NCBI GenBank assembly: GCA_030549175.1
Contig: JAUKUA010000003.1
Span: forward strand, 5,332,001-5,396,000
Direction: 5' to 3'
Origin: Lasiosphaeris hirsuta
Lineage: Eukaryota > Ascomycota > Sordariomycetes > Sordariales > Lasiosphaeriaceae
DNA length: 64,000 bases
This document shows, in pieces, positions 12,801 to 22,034 of the stretch. The number at the start of each line of letters is the position of its first letter. Positions within the stretch are counted from its first letter, which is position 1. Made by a program: the position numbers and the translations under genes. The notes under the pieces are model-generated. The model was not told the DNA's origin and did no database searches. It was given only the letters and a program-made list of their open reading frames with translations.

Positions 12801-12886
12801 TCGACAGATATAAGAGGAGGCTGGGTTCCAAACTGCAGTCAGTCTGGTCACTTGCTCAGCCGAAACAGCAAGAACAAGCCCCCTAA
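9834..12886 (+). pseudogene. NACHT/STAND NTPase (fungal NLR-like), broken by in-frame stops
   Basis: The N-terminal segment (9834-10270) begins MDPLSALSVAATVIQFVE, a signature of the N-terminal domain of many fungal STAND proteins. After a likely intron (about 10271-10324) one frame carries the rest. It has a Walker A motif GKPGSGKST near 10897-10923, a Walker B-like stretch LFVDGLDEFD near 11249-11278, and the region after NACHT, ending at 12886. I see no ankyrin, WD40 or TPR repeats. The frame has a TAG at 10430-10432 and a TGA at 11744-11746. Coding character continues undisturbed on both sides of each, and neither is flanked by credible splice sites. The junction of exon 1 to the main frame also does not fit simply. 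Intact relatives act as nonself sensors (heterokaryon incompatibility type). This copy is probably inactive. A sequencing error or an unusual intron could explain one lesion but hardly all. Confidence 0.75.
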
Positions 12887-13240
12887 ATTTGAGAAAACAA
12901 CCACCAAAATCCACCCCAGCCGCCAACCTCCCTACCCACAACCCCCAACAACCTTGACGCTCTACCACCTCCCCACCCCCACGTCGACGTGGGAGGCCGG
13001 GCTGTTAGTTGTTAGGGGCTCGTTTCTTTGAGGCGGGGTGGGGGTGGTGAGGGCGTCCATGTCGATGCGTTCGACATGGCGTCGGGCGCAGGGGAGAAGA
13101 TTAAGAGGGTGTATTTCACTTTCAGAGCGGGATGATGCTGAGTTTCTATGTGGCTAGAGTTATGGCGAAAGGTGAAGACAATGGCCTATGACAGAGGATC
13201 ATGGAATGGCAATGGGTTTTTCATGGTTTCCTTATATATT

Positions 13241-13336
13241 GTCCAACCCTTATTTTATTTGCTACAGGTAGCGTGGGGCTTCCGGAAAGCCCTAGGAAGA
13301 GAAAGCTGTAAGTATTATTTCCAATCTCCTTTAATA
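13241..13336 (+). mobile_element. left end of a MITE, interrupted by the element at 13337
   Basis: The stretch starting TCCAACCCTTATTTTATTTG, then GCGTGGGGCTTCC, resembles the left terminus of the family (CCAACCCTTGTTTGTTTG, then GCGNGGGACTTCC). No matching right end is seen before the next copy begins, so this looks like a nested insertion. The start coordinate is approximate. Confidence 0.45.
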
Positions 13337-13512
13337 TACAATCTAACCCTGGTTTGTTTGTTAGCGCGGGACTTCGAAGCTCGTTGTGGACAAATATGCT
13401 CTTCGAAATGCTAGAATGCCGTCTTTTTCACGATGCAAAGGCCTCGTTGAATTTTCAATGTCCCTCTTGGCGAGTGTGTCCAGCGCTAACAAACAAACCA
13501 GGCCACTCTGTA
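13337..13512 (+). mobile_element. MITE with terminal inverted repeats, 176 bp
   Basis: The left end reads TACAATCTAACCCTGGTTTG and continues TTTGTTAGCGCGGGA. The right end, read on the minus strand, begins TACAGAGTGGCCTGGTTTG and continues TTTGTTAGCGCTGGA. The ends are thus inverted copies of about 30 bp. The outermost TA on each side fits a TA target duplication, as in Tc1/mariner-derived MITEs. The element has no coding capacity. Confidence 0.7.
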
Positions 13513-14379
13513 TTTGTTATGTCTTTCATGAAGAGGCGTGAAAACACTGGATAAGATGGATCTCCATTGTAATCATATTGGCCTCTGCCAGTGTGGACCA
13601 GGAAATGTAGCACCGAGGCTGTAGCATTAGCGACGCATGTATTGTATTGGTGTTGCCTTGGTCGGGAACGGGCCAGGAGGGATAGGCCGGGAGGATGTCA
13701 GCAAATGTGAGCTCGTGGTCTGCTTTTTCCCCGTGATACTGGTAGACCCTGTCCCTCCCGTCAAACCCGTCGGGTCGATAACCCGTTCCTTGGGTAGCTG
13801 GAGTAGCAGGACTGGGGGTAGACTTGAATGTGGAGGAGTGATCGGATAATGAAAACCTACCGGTAGGGTAATTGGACAAAGGTGTGTTGAAGCGTTTATG
13901 TACAACTCACCAAGCCCCAAAGCTCTTTTTTGGTGCAACCTCAGTCCGATCCATCTAACATGGTACCTACCTTCCCTACCGGCTCTCTACAGCCGCTCCT
14001 TATCTGCAAGCGGAAGTACCGGCTGCTTCATCTAAGATGAGTTGGGATGTCCTCGCGGCTCTGGTGGCGTCACTAGATATCAAATTGGTTAGCCTAAGAG
14101 GCCGGTTCGTCTGATGTTTCCACAGAAACTCCCAATTGGGGAACTGGGCTTCCTGGGAGCGCGAAACACCCACGAATGGTGTGGCCTGTGCAGCAAGTGC
14201 TCTTTCCCGTTCGTGTTCAGGTGCCAGGTTTGGCGACGCATGCCACTTTCAGCTCTGCCTCCACACTTCCCCTTGTACTGCTCTCGCCAAGAGTTGCTCT
14301 CGCAAAAAAAGGCTTGCATTATCACATGTAGCGGGAAGGGACCTGCGTCACTAGTCCATCATCCACTCACATCACCTAG

Positions 14380-14673
14380 TACACTCCAACCCTAGTTTGC
14401 TCGTTAGCGCGGAACACTCCCGCCAAGAAGGATATTGAAGCTTTGACAGAGCCTTTATCGCATAAAAAAATGGTATTCGAAAGGCATATTTGGGGTTCAA
14501 TAAGGCCTTTCTGACACCTCGAAAGGTATAAGTGGTACTTTAAAATGCCTTTTCTATACTGGGGAGGCCTTATGGAATACTAAATACGCCCTTTGAGATG
14601 CTAGAAGTGCCGTCGTTGATGTCCATAACTTGCTTCAATGAAGTCCCACGCTAACAAACAAACAAGGGTTGTA
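14380..14673 (+). mobile_element. MITE with terminal inverted repeats, 294 bp
   Basis: The left end is TACACTCCAACCCTAGTTTG, then CTCGTTAGCGCGGAA. The right end on the minus strand is TACAACCCTTGTTTGTTTG, then TTAGCGTGGGA. The length and inside sequence (for example GAGGCCTTATG followed by AATAC) match the copy at 49684-49982. Bounded by TA on both sides. No protein is encoded. Confidence 0.75.
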
Positions 14674-14693
14674 TTATATACCAACTCGGAGAC

Positions 14694-14818
14694 TACAATC
14701 CAGCCTGGCTTATTTCTCAGCGTATAGCCTTCCCGCGAAGGCTCAAGGGGGATATCGAAGCCCCGGAAAGGCTTTCGAGCAGCAAAAACAGCATATTTGG
14801 CGCATTTAATAAAAGGTA
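14694..14818 (+). mobile_element. MITE left end, right end missing
   Basis: TACAATCCAGCCTGGCTTAT, then CAGCG and CCCGCGAAG, matches the family's left terminus. The inside motifs GAAGCCCCGGAAAGG and GCATATTTGG follow. No right terminus is found before the hypothetical gene fragment at 14863, so the copy is truncated. The end coordinate is approximate. Confidence 0.5.
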
Positions 14819-14862
14819 CATGACTAGGAGTGCCACAGCTAGCGGAAAACTCGTTCTTGCAC

Positions 14863-15260
14863 CTACCACACACCGTCTCCCTCGCTTTCCACGGGGCGAT
14901 ACTTCTGGAACAGCTCCTCTCCAAGGCCAGCATCAAGCTTTGTGCGAATCTTGGCGGCGCTGCTGCTGTGAGATAAGATGTCTAAGCGGTACTCTGCTTC
15001 GTAGAGCTCTTTCATAGAGGGCAGGGCATGCGCCAAGAGAGCAGCTAGGCTAGGTGAGTGCCCGTCTTTCCGTTGCAGATGGCTTTTCCTAGCTCTATGG
15101 TGAGCTCGATGTCCTGATCGGCCTCGAACAGACCTAGGAGCATTAAAGCATAGTCCATGACTATGGCCAAAAGCCTAGCATTGCATGTTGGGAAGCTACC
15201 CTCGAGCACGGCGGAAGGCACAGGTGCAAAGTAGAGAGCGAAGGTACGGCTGACACCCAT
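14863..15260 (-). pseudogene. hypothetical gene fragment, frame broken
   Basis: An ATG at 15260 opens 70 codons of protein-like sequence (FALYFAPVPSAVLEG, then LLAIVMDYALMLLGLFEAD) that stop at TAG near 15045. A second protein-like stretch, containing MKELYEAEYRLDIL and GEELFQKYRPVE, runs in another frame from about 15060 down to TAG at 14863-14865. No splice donor lies between the two parts, so a frameshift is the simplest reading. I do not recognise the family. It sits right beside a truncated MITE at the end of the accessory island, which fits decay. Confidence 0.4.
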
Positions 15261-15503
15261 GCTCTCACTTCAAGGGGAGAAACAGAACAAGCTCAAAACA
15301 AGTAAACTGTTTTATTGCTGTCATATCAACCGTATCTACCCATGCAGAGACCCATCACAGCTACAATCCCATCCCAATTCATCCACCACGTGAGCCTTCA
15401 TCCATCCTCCCACTAGAGATACCCAACCTTAGCACATGAGACAAACACCATAACTCCCCAAGGAAACCCGCTCCCATAAGACACAAAACTCATCTACATC
15501 AAA
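15261..15503. other. intergenic, 3' side of MCM2
   Basis: 243 bp between the start of the broken hypothetical gene and the MCM2 stop. Likely the MCM2 3' UTR; no other feature seen. Confidence 0.4.
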
Positions 15504-18260
15504 TCACATGGCTGCTACCGGCCTCCTCCCAGCCGCGCCCCTACCCCTCCGCCCCTGCGAGTTTGTCGCGCCGGGCCTCGCCAGCGTGTACTTGGCAAAG
15601 GCACGGGCAAGGGCCTTCTTGCAGCTGACCTTCTGGCTGCCGACGAAACTGTCAACAGTAACCGCAATGGCGCGGTCAATGTCTTGCGCCGAGCAGTACT
15701 CGGACAGCCGCATGCGGCTGAAGGCTTCGCTGATGCGGATAATGGCTTCCAGATGTCGGACCTGTCCATGAGTTGTCAGTATAATGAAAGAAGTACAAGG
15801 GGCAGAAGGGACATACCGTGATGGGATAAGCACCAGTAGCCAAACTCTCGCGACGCATGTCGGCAAACAACCGCGCGACCTTGTCCTCGTCCATGTGGTA
15901 CAGCTTGGGGCTGCACCGTTCGCGCGCGTAGAGGATGTACTTGCGCAGCAGCTCCTGAGGGATCTCGCCCTCCTTATTGGCTCGACCCATTGCCGCATTA
16001 CTAGCCTCGGTTTGCTGTGTCTCCATATCGTGCTCGACCTCCATCGACTGCCCCACGTTAGTCGCCTGAGTGTTAGTCAGAGGATGACTGCGGCTGTGAG
16101 AGCCGACGATGAAGCGCGCAAGCCGCTCGTCCTCCTCCGGCTCGACTGTGTCGCGGACGACGCAGAGAATGTCAAAACGTGACAAAATAGGCTCTGTCAG
16201 CTCAACATTGGCTGAGAATGGGATGGTTGAATTGTAGCGGCCGCCGATAGGATTGGCCGCGGCGATGATGCCGCAGCGCGCCTGTAGGGTGGTGACAATA
16301 CCCGCCTTGGAGATAGAGATAGTTTGCTGTTCCATAGCCTCGTGAATAGATGTCCGATCCTGGTCGTTCATCTTGTCGAACTCGTCAATGAGACATGTGC
16401 CCTTGTCGGCAAGCACGAGCGCGCCGCCCTCAAGCGTCCATTCGCTCGTCAGTGGGTCGCGACGGACACTAGCCGTCAGACCGACCGCACTGGCACCCTG
16501 ACCAGTGGCGAAAACTGCTCTATGCGCTGTCTTCTCAACGTACTTGAGAACCTGTGACTTGGCTGTACCGGGATCACCAAGGAGGAGCACGTTGATGTCT
16601 CCTCTAATATGATGGGCACCCCTAGTATTCTTAGCTACGCCTCCAAATAGGGACAAGGCAACGGCCGTCTTGATGTCGGTGTGTCCGTAGATACTTGGGG
16701 CAATGGAGTTGATAACCTTGTCGACGATGTGAGGGTCCTTTGAAAGCCGGCGAATCTCATGCTCGTCTTCTTCTGTCATGCGGAAACCAGCGAGCTGATC
16801 ATGGGACTTGACAACATTGTTCGCCTCAAGGATCGTGGCGAAGACAGGGAAGCCGTTGCGGTTGTTGAGCTGGGCGTCGTAGTTGTTGCGGTAAATACCT
16901 GTAACTTCAATCTCCTCACCAGGCTTGGCCTTGTCAATGAGATCCCAAAGCAGAATGACCTCACGGTGACGGGGAAGACGACCAGCGGGTACTGTCCCTG
17001 GGGATTCTTGCAGCGTGAGCTTCTGATAATTCCGGTAAACGGTCTTCTCCGAGTTCAGTGTGAATGGGCCGCGAGATTGGCAACTCTGGCAGTACGTGAT
17101 CTTGACCTCGACATTGGACTCCTGCTGGAAGGGGCCGAGAGTGATACCGCACTTCGTGCAGTCAAACTTGACGTATTTCAGCTGGGGGAAGACGCCGGTT
17201 CGACGGGTGACAACGCCGCTGACACGAACCAGGCAGTTGAGATGCGATTGGCGGAGCTGGCGGAGAGTGTAATGAACAGGGAGGTCGAAGATGCGTACGT
17301 GAATCTCGGCGTGGATTTGCTCGTAGTGAGGGTAGTTCAGCAAGACTACATCCATGGCAACTTCGTCAAACAGCTTGAGCATCTCGGCCGGAGCATTTGC
17401 AAGAAAGTATGCCAGGATAGCTTTGGAGGACGAGAGATGTTCGTAAGAAACCTCGAGGGACTCGGCGTTGATTTCACCCAGAGTACGGATGCGGCTTCCG
17501 TACACGGACAAGTCGTTGTCGTCGGTGTACTCTGTGAGGAAGGCCTTGAACTCTCTCTTGATGGTGCGTTGAACGGCTGGCTGGGATACCCACTCTGTCA
17601 AGCTAGAAGCCTTAACGTCATGCAGGGCCTCGAGCGAGAGTTCTTCGTCCATGATGTCGCCGTCCATGTCCTCATCGGGATCCTCGTCGTACCGATGTCT
17701 ACGGCGGCGGGGCTGCGCGGTTAGATCAATGTCGCGGTCCTCATCTTCGCCGGGAAGGAAAGCGGCAGGAATGCGTTGTCTCCGAGCAACTTCGCGGTCT
17801 CTGCGGTTCAGCTGTGCCTCGAGGCGACGTCTGTCGCCCAGGTTGAGAGCATCGTAATCTCCCTCATCGTCAATGTCAATGCCCTCGTAGACATCGGCAC
17901 TCTTGTCGCGGTAATCGCGCTCGAAACCTTCACGGAATAGATCCACGTCGTCCTCGGCCATCTCGTCGAGGTCATCAAGATCGTCTTGCAGTTCGATCTC
18001 CTCCTCGATGTCGTCCTCCTCATCGCCGCCGTGGGCCATGAAGGCCGGGGGAGAGGAGGGCATCATTGGGCTGGAGACAGCGGCGATTGAAGAGCCGCCA
18101 TCATCGCCGTTAGTGCGCGAGCGCTTGCGGTTCCCTCGAGGGGTGGTTCCTCGGTTGGCCGAAGCCGGGTGGTCGCGAAGGGGGGAACTGGGAACATCAG
18201 TCAGTCAGTGCACGTCTGGCGGTGAAAGGAAACAAGCAAAACATTGGGCGCATACCTCAT
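15504..18260 (-). CDS. mcm2: MCM2, DNA replication licensing helicase subunit
   Basis: Exons on the minus strand: 18260-18256, 18187-15817, 15761-15504; 877 aa. Mcm2 is one of six subunits of the MCM2-7 ring that is loaded at origins and unwinds DNA in S phase. The acidic N-terminus (runs of Asp/Glu, about 55-90) is typical of Mcm2 and in other species binds histone H3-H4. A zinc finger of the C-x2-C...C-x2-C type lies near 344-373. The AAA+ core has Walker A GDPGTAKS (about 538-545), Walker B CLIDEFDKM and the arginine finger SRFD (about 673). The last exon holds the winged-helix end. The first exon is only five bases (ATG AG), followed by a 68-nt intron with CTGAC branch sites and a CAG acceptor. 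Without it the next in-frame ATG would be residue 43. MCB-like and SCB-like motifs lie upstream. Divergent from the UBR-box gene. Confidence 0.95.
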
Positions 18261-18978
18261 GATTGCAGACAGACACTACACAAGGAGCACGATTGTGAGG
18301 TTGCTGCAGAAGGGGAAGGCTGGTCACAGATGTTGAGGTTGTTCAGAGTAGTGGGGGGCAGTCCACAGTCGGGGGAACTGAAATTGCCTGGAATTTCCGA
18401 CAGGCCCTGGCGCTTGCTCCCCCTGTTTCGCGTCGCGGGCGAGAGAACGCGTCGACGCGACCCGCTAATCCTAAAACAGTGTTTCGTGTAAAGAGGTTAC
18501 TTCACCCCACAAAAGTCTGCCGCGAAAGCCCTCGGTCTATTCAAACAGCTCTTACAAACGCCGTACACGCAGCTCGTGGAATCGAATGCAGGAATGACGG
18601 CCGGAATGCGTGATTGGAAAAGTGACCATTAATATCGTGTTTGTATGAGAGAGACCTAAGATCCCCACGAAATTCTTCAAAGTGCCGAGTCTATATGGAG
18701 TCCCCCGCCTCGCCATTTTGTGGTTCAAGCTATTTGGATTAGGGTAGTCTGACTTTACATACACAGCATCCCACCAGGTGCTGTGGCGGGGCGCAACACG
18801 CCATCCACGACTCCTGTCTGGGGAGCTCCATCATTGACCAAGAACTGACAAGCAATTGACCGACCATTGGCAACACAGCAACCCGTTTGCATTGCGCTTG
18901 AAATCCACCGGGCCCCATCTCGCCTTCAACTTGATAAACAGCATTCGCCCTCGAAATCGCAACCATTGCATTTCAGCT
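18261..18978. promoter_or_regulatory. divergent promoter between MCM2 and the UBR-box gene
   Basis: 718 bp between the two start codons. It contains TTTCGCG (18426-18432, an SCB/E2F-like core), ACGCGT (18447-18452, MCB core) and GACGCGAC just after, all within about 35 bp. They lie about 165-200 bp upstream of the MCM2 ATG. In yeasts MBF/SBF use such sites to switch on replication genes at G1/S. Their use here is inference. Confidence 0.5.
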
Positions 18979-20716
18979 ATGGATCCTCCCCCACCGGTTG
19001 AGCAGCCGTCCAACGGTTCTGGCGAGAGCGAGGATACGCTAGCAACGCGCACCAAGACGCGCAGCGATAGCATCTCGCAACAGTCGGATACCTCACAGAC
19101 CGCCGCTGAGTAGGCTCAGCCCATATCCATCCCCGGTGATAGCCTTACCTAACAGGTAGCCCTTAGGTTCATCCGTGATCAGATGCAGCTCGAAGCCGAT
19201 GCGCGCGAAGCCCTGCCATACGTACAACGCCCCTTATATTTGTCCCTCGCCATCATCCGAGCTAACAAAAACCACCCAGAGCATCGAGAACTGCACGAAG
19301 CCCCTCGGCCCGCTGCGTCAAAGCGTGTTCGCCTGCCTCACCTGCAACCCGCCGCCTGCGAACCGCTCCGACCCCTACAATGCCGCTGGCGTTTGCTACG
19401 CATGCTCGGTCCAGTGCCATGGTGAGCACACCCTTGTCGAGATCTTCAACAAGCGTAACTTCACATGCGACTGCGGTACCACACGCTTCCCCGCTTCGAG
19501 CCCATGCGCCCTGCGCCTGAACCCAACGACGAACACTAAGGGTGGCGTTCACTCAGAGAAGGCCGCCTCAACCAATGAATACAACCAGAACTACCGGAAT
19601 CGCTTCTGCGGATGCGAGTGCGACTACGATCCCTTCCAGCAGAAGGGCACCATGTTCCAGTGTCTGGGCCTTGGGACGCACGAGACGGGCGGCTGCGGTG
19701 AGGATTGGTGGCACCCGGGATGCATCGTTGGCCTCGGCCCTAAGTGGTTTGAGAACATGACAATCGAGAGCAAGAAGCCCGAGGTCAAGGACGAAGGCGC
19801 ATCGGCTTCGCTACCAACCATTTCAGAGGATGCCGAGGCAGCCCCCGCCCAGAACGGCGGAGAGACCGGAGAAGGTGCGGCCGAAAATGATGACGACGAG
19901 CTGCCACCTCCCCCGGGCTTCCCAGCCGAGGACAAATTTGAGGGATTCATCTGTTACAAGTGTGTCGACGCGTTCCCGTGGATCAAGAGATACGCCGGCG
20001 CCTCTGGCTTCCTAGCACCAGTTTTCCTCAAGAATGGCACTGCAGCCACCACCATCACTTCCATCGTGACTGAGCAACCCACCCCGGCTATCGTCAACGA
20101 GGACTCCTCTTCTAAGAAACGCAAGGCCTCCGACGAAGAGGACGAAGACATGGCCTCCCAAACGTCCAAGCGCCCGCGAAGTGAGCTAGGAGCCGGCCTG
20201 ACGCCGACGTCGACCCCGCCGGCCCCCTCGGCCGCCGACCCTGAAACCCTCTGCAAATACTCGACCCTCCCAGCCGCCCCCGAGGGTCAATTCTCCCACT
20301 TCTTCAAGGAAGGCTTCCGCGAGCACATCTGCCACTGCGCCTCGTGCTTCCCGCTGCTGACCCCTCACCCCCAGCTCCTCGAGGAAGAAGAAATCTACGA
20401 GCCCTCCGTGTTGGACGATAGCGGGTCCGAGAACGGCGGCGGCTCGACCCTCGGGAGCGGTAGCCTGCTCGAGCGCGGCGAGAGCGCGCTGCGCAACGTC
20501 GACCGCGTGCGCGCCATCGAGGGAGTCATGGCGTACAACCAACTCAAGGACAAGCTGAAGCCCTTCTTCCAGCAGTTTGCCGAGAGCGGGCAGGCCATCA
20601 GCGCCGAGGACATCAAGGAGTATTTTGCCAAGCTGCGGGGTGATGATCAGGCGATCAAGGAGGCTGGGGAGGCGCCTGGGAGGGATGATTTTAGAGAGGA
20701 GCAGGGTGGGTATTGA
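18979..20716 (+). CDS. mlo2: UBR7/Mlo2-like UBR-box and PHD-type zinc protein
   Basis: Exons 18979-19109, 19167-19221, 19280-20716 give 540 aa. A cysteine-rich UBR box begins near residue 75 (VFACLTCNPPP, then CYACSVQCHGEHTL and FTCDCG). A second Cys/His cluster follows that resembles a PHD finger (FCGCECDYDPF, then GCGEDWWHPGC). This order is that of UBR7 in animals and Mlo2 in fission yeast. UBR7 is reported as a histone H2B ubiquitin ligase; for Mlo2 the role is less clear. An acidic, low-complexity stretch and a lysine/arginine nuclear-type signal (SKKRKA) lie in the middle. The C-terminus has a further conserved cysteine block (HICHCASCFPLL). The two early introns fit GT...AG with phase continuity. 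A 24-G run starts 34 bases after the stop. Confidence 0.88.
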
Positions 20717-20749
20717 GTTTTGGGATATCACGGGCTCAGAATGCCTTCT

Positions 20750-20773
20750 GGGGGGGGGGGGGGGGGGGGGGGG
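20750..20773 (+). repeat. G homopolymer, 24 bases
   Basis: Uninterrupted run of 24 G on the plus strand, 34 bases beyond the stop codon of the UBR-box gene, so probably in its 3' UTR. Confidence 0.9.
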
Positions 20774-21064
20774 ATTGCGGGTGTTTTCTGCGAACATCAG
20801 GACAAGTGGTTCTTGTAGCGGAGGATTGGGATATTGGGGCGTAATGTGGGAATAGCGTGTACAATACAGTAGCTAGATGTGGCAAGGGATGTTTTGGGGC
20901 AATTCGTCGAGTTTCGACTTTGTTCTTGAGATGATTATTTTACACTTGGTGTTATGATGTCGCCAGGCAGCCATGTCAACAAACAATGCTTAGCAGCGAG
21001 TAAGCAGGTGGGAAGAAAAAAAAAACAAGACATTCATTCTACATGCAGAGTCGAACCCAGGCCT

Positions 21065-21066
<2 letters not shown>

Positions 21067-21103
<37 letters not shown>
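21067..21103 (+). repeat. A homopolymer, 37 bases
   Basis: Uninterrupted run of 37 A. It could be the tail of an old retroposed sequence. I could not delimit a body or target duplication for one. Confidence 0.85.
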
Positions 21104-21105
<2 letters not shown>

Positions 21106-22014
21106 GACTTGCAAAAAGTGAAGTGCTCTGAAACCTAGGAAGAGGTTATAGCACAGAGCTAAACTTTTTGGGTGCTGGAACAATTCCAAGAGGTTACCAC
21201 TTCCCTGAGAGACTGTCCAGATATACTAGTATATATATGCCCTAGGTTCTCTGAATGATGCTGCCCCACATATCTGGTGCTGTAGTAGCAAAACGGGATA
21301 AAAATGTCAACAACATCTACGGGACTTGCTCCCCTCTAATTCTACGGGCGAGTGTCCCCTCAAAGAAAGGCGAACTTGAGAGCTGAGGCTTGTGCACCTC
21401 AAACCCCAAGGCCCTGTTCGAAGGGTTCCTTAGTTGTCTATACCGAACGAAAGCTTACCGTCTAGCCGTGTAGAGACTCATTGATTCAGCAACAGTCTAC
21501 GGGAGGGCACCACGAATCGTCCCAACTGCATCACGCCCACTTTGTGCCTAAATTTTGGTACCTGTCGAACAAACCTGAATGCTCCAACCATGTGACGAGT
21601 CGGTTTGCGTGTCATGTAGTCGAAGGTTTTTGCTCTCTCTGCATGCCAACCCCGAAAGGCAAGTAGCCCCATTCAGTCCAGGCTTCACGAGGTGACAAGT
21701 CTCGTTTCTGGCTCTCAAAAAGGTATGTCAACAATCGACCCTCAAACCCCCTCCACGGACATGACAAGAAAGTAACCAATCCCCTGACAACAACAAACCC
21801 CCCGTTGACGCACATGAAAAAAAAACCTTCACCAATCCGCCACCACCATCCCGATTCGACAATCCCCTCACAACCCAGACTCACTCGACCGCCATTGGTG
21901 GGGGAAGGGTGATACATATGTGCGTGTAACGCCTCCCACCAGCGTCGCAGCAGCGAGGTTCTTCTGTCTCTGCCCACTGTCCGGGTTACACAACACATGC
22001 ACGGCCCAGCCTAA

Positions 22015-22034
22015 GGGGGGGGGGGGGGGGGGGG
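22015..22034 (+). repeat. G homopolymer, 20 bases
   Basis: Uninterrupted run of 20 G, followed within 60 bases by shorter G runs. Confidence 0.9.

Larger units (their letters stand above)
12887..14862. other. repeat-rich intergenic block
   Basis: About 2 kb filled mainly by MITE-like elements (listed separately at 13241, 13337, 14380 and 14694). A perfect 16-bp palindrome, CCCACGTCGACGTGGG, lies at 12978-12993. No intact gene was found. Between 13520 and 14370 I see nothing that I can name. Confidence 0.5.

Noticed and set aside
16759..17724. 321-codon frame antisense to MCM2
   Set aside because: Shadow of the strongly coding MCM2 strand; codon bias of the true gene leaves the complement open.
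21040..21066. tRNA B-box-like sequence (GGGTTCGACTC on the minus strand)
   Set aside because: The flanks do not form a T-arm stem, and no A box or acceptor stem pairs with it. Not a tRNA and not clearly a SINE body.
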